Below are positions 43,175-51,685 of a stretch of DNA of 64,000 bases, in pieces. The notes under the pieces were generated by a model. That model made no database searches. It saw only the letters and a program-made list of their open reading frames with translations, and had not been told where the DNA came from. The stretch's first letter is position 1. Each line of letters opens with the position of its first letter. Both the position numbers and the translations under genes were made by a program. The DNA is from JACRBE01 sp964429005 (lineage in GTDB: Bacteria > Chlamydiota > Chlamydiia > Chlamydiales > JACRBE01): positions 9,799-73,798 of the forward strand of contig CAYSAJ010000006.1 in the NCBI GenBank assembly GCA_964429005.1, given 5' to 3'.

Positions 43175-44188
43175 CTAAATGTAACTTTTACCATCTGCTT
43201 GGCTCAAGTCACGCATAGCTTGAATAAATTGATTTAAACCCTGGCCGGTTTTGGCTGAAACTTTATAGAGGTGTTTATGTTCGAAGGGGAATTTCGTGTA
43301 GAAATCACTGATCAAGGACTCCGACTCACATCGGTCGATTTGATTGAGGACGACGAGGAATGGTTTGTGAGTGAGATCGATCAAATAGGATTTGAGCTCT
43401 TCATACAACGTAAAAAAATCCTCGATGGGACTCCGATTATCGGTTGCACTCACATCAATTACATAGACGAGGACCCTACTTCTTTCGATATGTTTTAAGA
43501 AAGCAAGTCCAAGGCCTCGATTCTTGTGGGCATCTTTGATAATCCCAGGGATGTCTGCAAGATAAATTCGAGAGTAATCATCAAACTCCATATACCCAAT
43601 GTTGGGGATAAGAGTTGTAAAAGGATAATCGCCTATTTTCACTGGGCGAGCTGTCATCGCAGTAAACAAAGTCGACTTACCCGCATTCGGGAACCCAACA
43701 AAGCCCACATCAGCAATCAGTTTCAAGTCGAGGACAACTTCAATTTCATTCCCTTCCCTTCCTTCTGTGAATTTATTAGGAGCTCGATTGGTAGGGGATT
43801 TGAAAAAGTCATTCCCTTTTCCACCTTTCCCTCCTTGGCAGATAACAAATTCATCGTTCGCTTCAGTAAAGTCTTTAAGAATTGTCCCATCATCCACTCT
43901 TCGGACAATTGTTCCGCAAGGAATATCAAGAATTAGATCGTCACCATCCCGGCCTGTTTTGAGATTAGAGCCGCCGACTCCGCCATCTTGGGCTTTAAAA
44001 TGGAATGTGTTTTTAAATCGATCTAAGGAAAAAATGTGATTGGAGCTTTTGAGAATAACGCTGCCACCATGACCGCCGTTTCCGCCGTAGGGGCCACCTT
44101 TGGGGATAAACTTTTCTCTTCTCCAGGCTACGACGCCATTGCCGCCCTTGCCCGCAGTTAATTTGAGCTTAACCCCATCCGTAAACAT
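43175..44188 (-). CDS. obgE: GTPase ObgE/CgtA
   Basis: Obg is a ribosome-associated GTPase needed for 50S maturation and stress signalling. The 337-residue protein has the Gly-rich Obg domain (1-158: GKGGNGVVAWRREKFIPKGGPYGGNGGHGGSV) and a G domain with GFPNAGKSTLFTAM near residue 165, DIPGIIKDAHKNRGLG near residue 212 and LNQIDRCE near residue 285. It lacks the variable C-terminal domain. The start shares a base with the rpmA stop, so it is coupled to rpmA-rplU. Confidence 0.96.
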   Translation of the reverse strand: MFTDGVKLKLTAGKGGNGVVAWRREKFIPKGGPYGGNGGHGGSVILKSSNHIFSLDRFKNTFHFKAQDGGVGGSNLKTGRDGDDLILDIPCGTIVRRVDDGTILKDFTEANDEFVICQGGKGGKGNDFFKSPTNRAPNKFTEGREGNEIEVVLDLKLIADVGFVGFPNAGKSTLFTAMTARPVKIGDYPFTTLIPNIGYMEFDDYSRIYLADIPGIIKDAHKNRGLGLAFLKHIERSRVLVYVIDVSATDNRSPIEDFFTLYEELKSYLIDLTHKPFLVVLNQIDRCESESLISDFYTKFPFEHKHLYKVSAKTGQGLNQFIQAMRDLSQADGKSYI

Positions 44189-44442
44189 TATCCGCTCACA
44201 GGAATAATCGAAACGACAGTCCGATCCGATTTTTTAAAAGAAACAACTCCGTCAACAAGAGCAAAAATGGTAAAGTCAGAACCAAGGGCTGTGTTCTTAC
44301 CTGAGTGCCATTTTGTTCCGCACTGACGAACTAAAATGTTGCCAGCACGAACAAATTCGCCGTGGCATGCTTTAATGCCTCTGCGCTGTCCTGCTGAGTC
44401 TCTACCGTTACGTGTGGATCCCTGACCTTTTTTATGAGCCAT
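44188..44442 (-). CDS. rpmA: 50S ribosomal protein L27
   Basis: L27 contacts the peptidyl-transferase centre. The 84-residue product starts MAHKKGQGSTRNGRDSAGQ and contains the VRAGNILVRQCGTKWHSGKN block. It begins with MAHKKG without a cleavable N-terminal extension. It sits between rplU and obgE. Confidence 0.97.
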   Translation of the reverse strand: MAHKKGQGSTRNGRDSAGQRRGIKACHGEFVRAGNILVRQCGTKWHSGKNTALGSDFTIFALVDGVVSFKKSDRTVVSIIPVSG

Positions 44443-44756
44443 TAGTTGCCTCCTTTCACGATATCAGTAATTTTTACTCTAGAATATTTTTGGCGATGGC
44501 CGAGTTTTTTGCGGCTGTTTTTTCTAGGCTTATATTTATAAGCGATGACTTTTGGACCTTTTACCATGCCAAGAACTTGACCCATTACAGAGAAGTTCGT
44601 TACATGCGGTGCGCCAACGTGAGTTTTTTCGCCTTCGTTAAGAAATAATACGGATGAAAACTTCACTTCTGTAGCATCCCCAAGGAGTTCTACATCAATG
44701 ATGTCACCCTTTTGAACGCGATACTGTTTTCCGCCCGTTTCAATGATTGCGTACAT
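44442..44756 (-). CDS. rplU: 50S ribosomal protein L21
   Basis: L21 binds 23S rRNA in the large subunit. The chosen ATG at 44756 gives 104 residues beginning MYAIIETGGKQYRVQKGD, with AAGG just upstream; a longer reading frame to 44810 has no family support. The C-terminal YKPRKNSRKKLGHRQKYSRVKITDI block is typical. It is first in the rplU-rpmA-obgE unit. Confidence 0.97.
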   Translation of the reverse strand: MYAIIETGGKQYRVQKGDIIDVELLGDATEVKFSSVLFLNEGEKTHVGAPHVTNFSVMGQVLGMVKGPKVIAYKYKPRKNSRKKLGHRQKYSRVKITDIVKGGN

Positions 44757-44848
44757 ATGTTGCCTTTTCGATAATTGAAAATTGTTGAAAATTACATAAA
44801 TTATGAACAAAGCCTAGAGAAAAGTCAATCTAAAACAAAGATGCAAAA

Positions 44849-45667
44849 TTATTTTTGACGGATTTGTTGAAGTTTCATGAGGCTTAAGTAGGATCCTGTC
44901 GTCATTAAAGCGATTGTAGCCCCTGGTGGCCAGTTTAATGTATAAGAGACGCCAATCCCCACCACGCTCGCTAGCATGCTAATTAAAACAGAAAGTAACA
45001 TAAGACGAGAGAGCTTATGAGTAAACTGATTAGCCATGGCAGGAGGGAGGCAAAGCATAGCAATAACAAGAATAGAACCAATAATTTGAATTAATATGAC
45101 TACGACAATAGAGATCAAAATGACAAGTAAAAAATATATTTTCTTTACAGATAACCCTTGCAAATAGGCCTGAGTCTCATCAAAGCAGATCGCTAGAAAT
45201 TTTTTGTGAAATAATAAAATGCATAGTAAGACAAAAGTATCTAACCCTAAGAGTAAAAATAAATCTTGTTCATTGATCCATAGGATATTTCCAAAAAGAA
45301 AGCTGAGAAGGTCGACGTTGTAGCCAGGGGTTAAAGAAACAAAAATCACGCCAACAGCCATTCCAAGAGCCCAAATAGCAGCGATCACTGTGTCTTCACG
45401 CTGGCGATGATGGATATGAATCCACCCAATAAACAGCCCTGATAAAATAGCTGTGATCAAGGCCCCTAGAGAGGGAGATAGGTAGGGTATGTGATATGTC
45501 CTTTGAAGGTAGAGAAAGATTCCCATGCCACCTAAAACAGAATGAGCGATGCTACCACTGATGAACACAATTCTTTTCACCACGACGTAAGAACCCACCA
45601 TCCCGGCAGAAACTGATGCAATGAGCGATGCAGCAATCGCCATCCATAAAAAATAAGAAAAAAGCAT
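44849..45667 (-). CDS. Zn/Mn ABC transporter permease (ZnuB/TroC family)
   Basis: This inner-membrane permease of ~272 residues has eight or nine hydrophobic helices, starting MLFSYFLWMAIAASLIASVSAGMVGSYVVVKRIVFISGSIAHSVLGGMG (the family N-terminal block), and a coupling region LPPAMANQFTHKLSRL near residue 210. It would pass Zn or Mn from the binding protein at 46365 using the ATPase at 45667. It shares its first base with the ATPase stop. I recall the same cluster as CT415-417 beside obgE in C. trachomatis. Confidence 0.93.
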   Translation of the reverse strand: MLFSYFLWMAIAASLIASVSAGMVGSYVVVKRIVFISGSIAHSVLGGMGIFLYLQRTYHIPYLSPSLGALITAILSGLFIGWIHIHHRQREDTVIAAIWALGMAVGVIFVSLTPGYNVDLLSFLFGNILWINEQDLFLLLGLDTFVLLCILLFHKKFLAICFDETQAYLQGLSVKKIYFLLVILISIVVVILIQIIGSILVIAMLCLPPAMANQFTHKLSRLMLLSVLISMLASVVGIGVSYTLNWPPGATIALMTTGSYLSLMKLQQIRQK

Positions 45668-46368
45668 TATAATCCCTCCAAGTTATGATACAGGCCCATA
45701 GCTAGGTGTGAACAGACTGTTTCTTTTTTCATTTCTCTTACTCTTTTTTGAACAAAAAGAACTTGATCCACTTCTGGAAGTACCCCTGGCACTTCATGTG
45801 TCACAAGAAGAATAGTGATTTTCCCTTTGAGCGAGAGAAGAATTTGATAAAGATTTTCTTCTGCATAAGGATCAACACTCGCTGTAGGTTCATCAAGAAT
45901 CAATAGAGAGGGGTTGGAAAGGAGAGATCTTGCGATAAAAGCTTTTTGCATTTGACCCCCAGAAAGCTGCCCAAAAGGCTGATTTTTGAGATCGATCAAG
46001 TCAAATTGCTCAAGAAGGTGAAGAGCCTCTTCTTGCTTTTGCTTTGGATAGCGACCAAGCCACGACATGGTTTGCAAAGCTCCCATCATCACAACTTCAA
46101 AAACAGAAACAGGAAACTGCGTATCAAAAAAACGTTTTTGAGGAACGTAGCCAATCTTTGTTTTATAATGAGCAGGGTTCATCCCTTCTATGGTAATTGA
46201 ACCTTTGCCTGGGTCAAGAAGTCCCATCGTTAGTTGTAAAAATGTACTCTTTCCGCCCCCGTTAGGGCCAATAATTCCAACAAATTTGTGATGCCCAATA
46301 CTTACATTCACATCTTCTAGAATCAAGTCTTTGGTGTAGGCAAAAGATACATTTTTAAACTCAATCAT
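45667..46368 (-). CDS. Zn/Mn ABC transporter ATPase (ZnuC/TroB family)
   Basis: A 233-residue ABC ATPase with Walker A GPNGGGKST near residue 34, Q-loop GYVPQKRFFD, signature LSGGQMQKAFIARSLL near residue 136 and Walker B LLILDEPTASVD near residue 157, with the switch His in LLVTHE. The Gln-rich signature GGQMQK is common in this metal-transport subfamily. It is translationally linked to both neighbours. Confidence 0.94.
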   Translation of the reverse strand: MIEFKNVSFAYTKDLILEDVNVSIGHHKFVGIIGPNGGGKSTFLQLTMGLLDPGKGSITIEGMNPAHYKTKIGYVPQKRFFDTQFPVSVFEVVMMGALQTMSWLGRYPKQKQEEALHLLEQFDLIDLKNQPFGQLSGGQMQKAFIARSLLSNPSLLILDEPTASVDPYAEENLYQILLSLKGKITILLVTHEVPGVLPEVDQVLFVQKRVREMKKETVCSHLAMGLYHNLEGL

Positions 46369-47246
46369 GATTTTCCTGCGATAAAGTTCGCGATACTCAG
46401 AAGCCCCTTCTCGTAGTCAGGATCATTCGGGTAGATTGTATGAACTGGAATTTGGAGCTTTTGCGCCACGATTAAAACGCCCTTGTTATTTTGATCAGGT
46501 TGAATGAACGCACATCTTGGAGGATTCGCTTTGCACTGCTCAAGAACTTTTTTGACATCCTGTGGCAGAGGATCTTTTCCCTCTACTTCAAGACTCAGTT
46601 GGAGAAGGTCATATCTTCTGCAAAAATAGCCCAAAGAGGCATGAGAAACAAGAATGCTTTGATTTTTAAAAGGGCTGAGAGTGGAGGCAATATCTTGGTC
46701 GAGGTGTAGCAAACGATGTGTGAGAGTGTCTAGATTGTCATGCCAAATTTTAGCATGATCAGGAAAAATTTGGGAAAGGCGGTCTGTGACGATTTTGGCC
46801 TGTTCTATCATCATGATTGGATCCATCCAAACGTGAACATCGTAGGAAAAATCATCATGGTCATGATCATGCCCGTGATGATCGTGGTCGTGAATAAGAC
46901 CTGGTAGAGATGAGGTTAAATTTACATAAATGAACCCAGGGTTTTTTTTCACGATGCTTTGATAAACTTTTTGTTCAAATCGATCACCGATTCCGAAAAG
47001 AATAATAGCATTCTCCCATTTTTGGAATTCAGAAGGACTTGGTTCATAGGTGTGAGAATTAAAGCCTGGAGGTACGACAGGTTCTACGAGAGCATATTCT
47101 CCGACAATTTCTCTTACAATGGTATGGTAAGGAGATATAGAGACTAAGATGACAGGTTTAATCGCTTGAGGTTTTGGTTTTGAAGAACAGCAGGTGCAAA
47201 GAACAAGCAGCACACCACTAAATAGGATAGCAAAGAGTTTTTTCAT
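46365..47246 (-). CDS. Zn/Mn-binding periplasmic lipoprotein (ZnuA/TroA family)
   Basis: This cluster A-I solute-binding protein of 293 residues has a lipoprotein signal ending VLCTCC near residue 20, VVPPGFNSHTYEPSPSE near residue 57 (metal His), the His-rich loop HDHDHHGHDHDHDDF near residue 118, DVHVWMDP near residue 137, and SHASLGYFCRRYDL near residue 199. The His-rich loop suggests zinc. It overlaps the ATPase start by 4 nt and heads the transporter operon. Zn versus Mn cannot be settled from sequence. Confidence 0.93.
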   Translation of the reverse strand: MKKLFAILFSGVLLVLCTCCSSKPKPQAIKPVILVSISPYHTIVREIVGEYALVEPVVPPGFNSHTYEPSPSEFQKWENAIILFGIGDRFEQKVYQSIVKKNPGFIYVNLTSSLPGLIHDHDHHGHDHDHDDFSYDVHVWMDPIMMIEQAKIVTDRLSQIFPDHAKIWHDNLDTLTHRLLHLDQDIASTLSPFKNQSILVSHASLGYFCRRYDLLQLSLEVEGKDPLPQDVKKVLEQCKANPPRCAFIQPDQNNKGVLIVAQKLQIPVHTIYPNDPDYEKGLLSIANFIAGKS

Positions 47247-47309
47247 AGGTAGTTGGGGTTAATCCCATTATTATTCCAAGGGGAACCATTTTTTTATAGA
47301 GAAAAACGT

Positions 47310-47339
47310 TTGCCATTTTTCCATTTTCCAAGATAGAAT
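47310..47339 (+). promoter_or_regulatory. putative tRNA-Ser promoter
   Basis: TTGCCA at 47310-47315 and TAGAAT at 47334-47339 with an 18-nt spacer lie 26 nt before the tRNA. Confidence 0.45.
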
Positions 47340-47364
47340 GTAGCTCTAATTTTTTTATTTAAAT

Positions 47365-47451
47365 GGAAAGGTGTCCGAGTGGCTTAAGGAGCACGCTTGG
47401 AAAGCGTGTATACAAGAAATTGTATCGTGGGTTCGAATCCCACCCTTTCCG
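47365..47451 (+). tRNA. tRNA-Ser (anticodon GGA)
   Basis: An 87-nt class II tRNA. Acceptor GGAAAGG pairs with CCTTTCC, the discriminator is G, the anticodon stem CACGC/GCGTG holds loop TTGGAAA (anticodon GGA), and a long variable arm (TATACAAGAAATTGTAT) separates it from T arm GTGGGTTCGAATCCCAC. CCA is not encoded. Confidence 0.97.
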
Positions 47452-47479
47452 ATGTTTGATAAAATAAGATACTTTTTCT

Positions 47480-47500
47480 CCATATATCCGTAATATATGG
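47480..47500. promoter_or_regulatory. perfect inverted repeat upstream of nrdR
   Basis: CCATATAT (47480-47487) and ATATATGG (47493-47500) flank 5 nt between tRNA-Ser and nrdR. There is no U-tract, so an operator-like site is possible, but AT-rich palindromes are common by chance. Confidence 0.25.
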
Positions 47501-47509
47501 ATTACTGGA

Positions 47510-47533
47510 AGGCTAAAAGCCTCTCAATTTTTT
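47510..47533 (+). terminator. weak terminator after tRNA-Ser
   Basis: A short AGGCT/AGCCT stem with a 3-nt loop is followed after a few bases by six T (47528-47533). It probably ends the tRNA transcript, though the stem is only 5 bp. Confidence 0.35.
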
Positions 47534-47589
47534 ACTAATAATTAAGGAGCGGTGGATCTCCTCTTTATAAAGGTGTCACCGTATATCAT

Positions 47590-48036
47590 ATGAAATGTCC
47601 TTATTGTGGTTACATCGACTCTAAAGTCACTGATTCTAGAAATACTCCTGAATCGGGTTCTATTCGGCGCAGAAGAGAGTGTCTCAAGTGCCAAAAAAGA
47701 TTTACAACATTTGAAACGGTTGAATTAACCGTCCAGGTTCGAAAAAGAAATGGCACCTATGAAGATTTTTCCTTAGAAAAACTTCTTCGGGGAATCGCCG
47801 CTTCTTGCCGGCACACTAAGGTTAGTTATGACATGGTGAGAGCGATGGCAGCTGACATTTCTGCAGAAATTATGGAAAAAAATCTGCGTGAAATTGATTC
47901 AATCGATATAGGAGAAATGGTTATGCGCCATCTGAAGAAACTTGATACTATTGCATATATAAGGTTTGCCTGTGTATATAAGCGATTCAAAGACATGGAT
48001 GAACTGATGGACGCTATCCACACTGCATCCGATTAA
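47590..48036 (+). CDS. nrdR: transcriptional repressor NrdR
   Basis: NrdR represses ribonucleotide reductase genes in response to nucleotide levels. The 148-residue protein has an N-terminal zinc ribbon with two Cys pairs (MKCPYCGYIDSKVTDSR and RRECLKCQKRFTTFE) and an ATP-cone domain from ~49 (VRKRNGTYEDFSLEKLLRGI). It starts the nrdR-dksA-lspA cluster that I recall as CT406-CT408. No nrd gene is in the window. Confidence 0.95.
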   Translation: MKCPYCGYIDSKVTDSRNTPESGSIRRRRECLKCQKRFTTFETVELTVQVRKRNGTYEDFSLEKLLRGIAASCRHTKVSYDMVRAMAADISAEIMEKNLREIDSIDIGEMVMRHLKKLDTIAYIRFACVYKRFKDMDELMDAIHTASD

Positions 48037-48053
48037 CAATCTGGGGAATACAC

Positions 48054-48428
48054 ATGAAAAAAAGCCCGCTTAGTAAACAGGAAATAGAGCATTTTAAAAC
48101 TTTGCTACTGACGATTAAAAAGCAACTCACGAAGGATCTCGAAGAAACAACCGAGTCTGTGAAGGATTCAGAAGGTTCCAAAGGTTATTCTCAGCATCAA
48201 GCTGACGAAGGAACTGATGACTTTGTTAGAAGCATCAGTATCGAAGTTTCTGGAAAAGAACTTGCGATCTTACGTCAAATTGAGCGCGCTTTAGAGAAAA
48301 TTGATGAAGGCACCTATGGAGTCTGCGATGTTTCAGGAGAGCCCATCCCTAAAAAGAGGTTAGAGGCTGTTCCTTATGCTAATATGACGGTAGCTGCCCA
48401 AGAAAAATATGAAAAAGGCCTCATATAA
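48054..48428 (+). CDS. dksA: DksA/TraR-family protein with incomplete zinc finger
   Basis: DksA-type proteins enter the RNA polymerase secondary channel and modulate transcription. The 124-residue product has an N-terminal coiled coil (KQEIEHFKTLLLTIKKQLTKDLEE) and the C-terminal finger region IDEGTYGVCDVSGEPIPKKRLEAVPYANMTVAAQEKYEKG. In canonical members this reads CxxCG...C..C; here only the first Cys remains and the others are Ser, Met/Thr and Ala-like, so zinc binding is unlikely. It overlaps the lspA start by one base. Confidence 0.88.
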   Translation: MKKSPLSKQEIEHFKTLLLTIKKQLTKDLEETTESVKDSEGSKGYSQHQADEGTDDFVRSISIEVSGKELAILRQIERALEKIDEGTYGVCDVSGEPIPKKRLEAVPYANMTVAAQEKYEKGLI

Positions 48429-49009
48429 TGTTTAAAACAAAGCGAATGAGTAAATACTTGTTTGTTCTTTTCATTATTGGTATTGCTGCGGATTTCTTTT
48501 CTAAGTATTTAGCAAAAGAATTACTCAGCCCGATGGACTGGTTTCATCCAGCTTATCCTTATGGAGGCTTGGGCCTCTTTAAGGATTGGTATGGGATCAG
48601 TCTTTCTCTGAATTATGTAGAAAACCGAGGGACTGCCTGGGGCCTTTTTTCTAGATACTTTGATGGGCTTTTGGTGGGAAGGTCTATTTTGGTACTCTTT
48701 CTAATCATCTATCTTTTTTTTATAAATCAAGATAAGCAAAAGCAGATTCCTCTAGTCCTTGTGATTACGGGAGCATTAGGTAATATTTTAGATGGGTTTA
48801 TCTACGGCCATGTCATAGATATGATTCATTTTGTTTTCTGGGGCTATTCATTTCCCGTTTTTAATATTGCCGATGTTTGTATTTGTTTAGGAGCAGGATG
48901 GCTGATGATTCTTTCATTCATCCAAAAAAAGAGTTCATCTGTTCCAACCTCTTTCATCCCCCCCAAAAAATTTGACTTCCCTGGATCTCCTCCTAAAGGA
49001 TTCAAATAA
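48428..49009 (+). CDS. lspA: lipoprotein signal peptidase (signal peptidase II)
   Basis: LspA cleaves signal peptides of lipidated prolipoproteins in the inner membrane; substrates here include SctJ, the ZnuA-like protein and other lipoproteins. The 193-residue protein has four hydrophobic helices with catalytic-region blocks NYVENRGTAWGLFS near residue 62, GNILDGFIYGHVIDMI near residue 118 and FNIADVCICLGA near residue 145 (catalytic Asp residues in GNxxDR- and NxAD-type motifs). A Pro/Lys-rich tail follows. An internal ATG at codon 7 is possible. Confidence 0.95.
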   Translation: MFKTKRMSKYLFVLFIIGIAADFFSKYLAKELLSPMDWFHPAYPYGGLGLFKDWYGISLSLNYVENRGTAWGLFSRYFDGLLVGRSILVLFLIIYLFFINQDKQKQIPLVLVITGALGNILDGFIYGHVIDMIHFVFWGYSFPVFNIADVCICLGAGWLMILSFIQKKSSSVPTSFIPPKKFDFPGSPPKGFK

Positions 49010-49662
49010 TGTCTTTTGCCGCATCCAGATGGGTCAGTGTAGGCCTTCTGATGAGTGCAGAAGAGTGGAAAACCTTTTTTCAGGCGTTTCCTCGTCTTAG
49101 GCTCTATAAGGTAGCGGCTGTCGTAATGGAAGGAGCAGAAGAGCTCCCCTTTGAAGAGTTTTATTCATTAGTAGAGTCTTTTGCTACTGAAATACAAACA
49201 AAGCTAGATATGGATTTAAGTTCTTATCGCATCCCTTTTTCTTGCGCTCTTTCAGAAAGTAAGGAATCTTTTACGATCCAAGCCCTTCCATCTCAAAGAG
49301 TGCTATTAAAACCCAAAGAGCCCGTTATTCAACTGAGACCTCTTTCTTTTAGCATAAGTAGTGAAGGAAAAATTCAAACAAAGTCTTGGGGTAAAAATCA
49401 TATTTGTTGGGGTATTCAAATGAGCTATCCTCAGCTTTTTCAGGATCCTGCAACGCAGAATATTATTCAGGCCCTATCAGAGCATCCCCACGGCGTTCTT
49501 TTTAAAAAAGTTTTGCATTGGATACGCCATCATACAAAATCCGTCTTCCTCAAAGGGCAAGAAAAATCTGCAGCCTTCTCTTTAAAAGTAGGAAAAGAAA
49601 GCGTATACTTACTCTCTAAGCACGAGCAATGCAGGAAAAATGGAGTAGAGTTCACTGTATGA
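49009..49662 (+). CDS. conserved hypothetical protein between lspA and cinA
   Basis: A 217-residue soluble protein with no motif I recognise. It starts one base inside the lspA stop (TAATG) and overlaps cinA by 4 nt, so it is part of a coupled operon. The second half is rich in hydrophobic and basic residues (GVLFKKVLHWIRHHTKSVFLKGQEKS). There is no signal peptide. Position suggests a housekeeping rather than an accessory role. Confidence 0.7.
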   Translation: MSFAASRWVSVGLLMSAEEWKTFFQAFPRLRLYKVAAVVMEGAEELPFEEFYSLVESFATEIQTKLDMDLSSYRIPFSCALSESKESFTIQALPSQRVLLKPKEPVIQLRPLSFSISSEGKIQTKSWGKNHICWGIQMSYPQLFQDPATQNIIQALSEHPHGVLFKKVLHWIRHHTKSVFLKGQEKSAAFSLKVGKESVYLLSKHEQCRKNGVEFTV

Positions 49663-50873
49663 GTATTCATATTGTATCGATAGGCAGTGAAATCCTGACA
49701 GGTCATATATTAAATACTAATAGCGAATACCTCGCTCATGAACTCACTATTAAAGGGTATCTTGTGACCAAAATGGTGAGTGTTGGAGATCAGTTAGACT
49801 CTATAGAGAAAACTTTGCAGCAATCCCTCTCAGAGGCAGATCTTGTTATTACGACAGGTGGGCTTGGTTCTACTTTAGATGATGAAACAAAAATAGCTTT
49901 ATGTACGATCTTTCAAGATAAGCTGACACTTTTCAATGATTGGCTAGCACATTTGAAGGAAAGATTTGGCCATTACCTTTCTGATTTGGAAGATCAAGCT
50001 ATCTGGCCTTCAACAGCAAAGCTTTTAACAAGCCCCTTTGGAACAGCGCCCGGACTTTTTATGGAAGAAGGCGCCAAGAGGCTGATCGCCTTGCCCGGGG
50101 TTCCCTCACAAATGAAAGCTATTTTTACTGAGAGGGTGCTTTCTTTACTTCCTTCTTTTTTGACGCCAAAACCATATTTAGAAAGAAACTTCCACTTTGC
50201 CTTTCTTCCTGAAACAGATTTTGATCCCTTTCTCCGAAAGTGGAAAGAATCCTCTTCTCTTGATATTGGTATTTATCCCCATTATGGTTTTGTGAGTGTC
50301 AGGGTGAAAGGGCAAATAGAAAATCAGCAGCAGATGGAAAAATTTGCCTCTGAAATTAAAGATCTCTTTGGCCTCTATTTCTACTCAGAAAAAGATCCAC
50401 GTCTTGAAGTCGCATTTCATGAGAAAATGCTCAAAGCTAAAAAAACTTTTGCCTGCGCTGAATCTTGCACAGGAGGGCTTATAGCCCAAAGACTCACAGC
50501 ACTTCCCGGATGTAGCGGATATTTTTTAGGAAGCATAGTGGCTTATAGCAACGAAGTTAAACATCATCTTTTACACATACAGGAAGAAGTTCTGCATAAG
50601 CATGGAGCTGTCAGTGCAGAGTGTGTAAAACAAATGGCTGAAGGGTTGTTCTGTGAGATCCCTGCTGATTACGTGGTTGCAGTTTCGGGGATCGCAGGCC
50701 CAGATGGGGGCACTCCTGAAAAGCCTGTTGGAACCGTTTGGGTATCGTATGGGGCAAAAGGGCACTTAAAAACCTTGCAGCTTCCTTTTAAGAAGAATCT
50801 TCCTCGTCAAATCCTATTGGACTATGTGGCGAATTGGATTTTAGCCAAGTTCGTGACTGAGGAACTTTTATGA
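49659..50873 (+). CDS. cinA: CinA-family protein (competence/damage-inducible, nicotinamide-nucleotide amidase type)
   Basis: CinA proteins have an N-terminal COG1058 molybdopterin-binding-like domain and a C-terminal nicotinamide mononucleotide deamidase domain that recycles NMN. The 404-residue reading from 49659 starts MSIHIVSIGSEILTGHILNTNSEYLA. The first domain shows TTGGLGSTLDDETK near residue 72 and LPGVPSQMKAIF near residue 146. The second shows AESCTGGLIAQRLTALPGCSGYFLGSIVAYSNEVK near residue 268 and SGIAGPDGGTPEKPVGTVWV near residue 345. It overlaps both neighbours by 4 nt. Confidence 0.94.
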   Translation: MSIHIVSIGSEILTGHILNTNSEYLAHELTIKGYLVTKMVSVGDQLDSIEKTLQQSLSEADLVITTGGLGSTLDDETKIALCTIFQDKLTLFNDWLAHLKERFGHYLSDLEDQAIWPSTAKLLTSPFGTAPGLFMEEGAKRLIALPGVPSQMKAIFTERVLSLLPSFLTPKPYLERNFHFAFLPETDFDPFLRKWKESSSLDIGIYPHYGFVSVRVKGQIENQQQMEKFASEIKDLFGLYFYSEKDPRLEVAFHEKMLKAKKTFACAESCTGGLIAQRLTALPGCSGYFLGSIVAYSNEVKHHLLHIQEEVLHKHGAVSAECVKQMAEGLFCEIPADYVVAVSGIAGPDGGTPEKPVGTVWVSYGAKGHLKTLQLPFKKNLPRQILLDYVANWILAKFVTEELL

Positions 50874-51685
50874 ACGAATATGAACTTTTAGATAGTGGCG
50901 ATCTCTTAAAATTAGAAAAATTTGGTCCCTATATTATTGAAAGGCCTTCAGCTGTAGCTGTATGGCCTAAGCAAAACCCCTCACTATGGAAAAAAAAGGA
51001 TGCTTCGTTTTCCCGTGAAGAAAAAAAAGGATGGTTTTTCCATACCAAAATGCCTCCATCTTGGAACATGAAAATTGGACCTGTCACTTTTAAACTCTCA
51101 TGCACCGATTTTGGACATTTAGGTGTTTTCCCTGAACATAGCACATTTTGGGATCTGCCTCTGCCCAAAGATCGTCCAATTCGCATCCTCAATCTTTTTG
51201 CTTATACAGGTGGTGCCACTTTGAATTTTGCGAGCCGTCCAAATGTCGAAGTGTGCCATGTAGATGCATCCAAAAAAAGCGTGGCCTGGGCTAGAGAAAA
51301 TGCAGCTCTCTCAAATTTAGATAATGCTAAAGTTCGTTGGATTGTTGAAGATGTGAGAAAATTTATTGAAAGAGAAATTAGGCGAGAATCATTTTATGAT
51401 GGGATCATACTAGATCCCCCTTCTTTTGGCAGGGGAACCCAATATGAAGTATTTCAGATAGAAAATGACATTAATCCTCTCCTCCAGCTTTGTAAGAAAG
51501 TGATCTCTCCAAAGCCAGCATTTGTTCTTTTTACATGTCATACCCCAGGATTTACACCGATTGTCATGAAGCAACTTTTAGAGTCTCATTTTGGAAGAGG
51601 AGCTGAAGGAGGAGAAATGAAAATCTCTTCAACATCTTCTTTTCTTTTACCAGCGGGGAGCTATGGTCTATGGAAAGCGCCTTAA
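50870..51685 (+). CDS. class I SAM-dependent methyltransferase (rRNA methyltransferase-like)
   Basis: The 271-residue protein has the SAM-binding motif LNLFAYTGGATLNFA near residue 108, EVCHVDASKKSVAWARENAALSNL near residue 125, and the catalytic-type LDPPSFGRG near residue 180, the DPPxF motif of RNA m5C or m2G-type methyltransferases. It lies in a run of RNA-modification genes, cinA upstream and trmH downstream (overlap 16 nt), which I recall as CT404-CT403. An RNA target is likely; the exact base is unknown. Confidence 0.88.
   Translation: MNEYELLDSGDLLKLEKFGPYIIERPSAVAVWPKQNPSLWKKKDASFSREEKKGWFFHTKMPPSWNMKIGPVTFKLSCTDFGHLGVFPEHSTFWDLPLPKDRPIRILNLFAYTGGATLNFASRPNVEVCHVDASKKSVAWARENAALSNLDNAKVRWIVEDVRKFIEREIRRESFYDGIILDPPSFGRGTQYEVFQIENDINPLLQLCKKVISPKPAFVLFTCHTPGFTPIVMKQLLESHFGRGAEGGEMKISSTSSFLLPAGSYGLWKAP

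Noticed and set aside
43159..43176. AGTCC/GGACT hairpin as obgE terminator
   Set aside because: The stem is 5 bp with no T-run on either strand.
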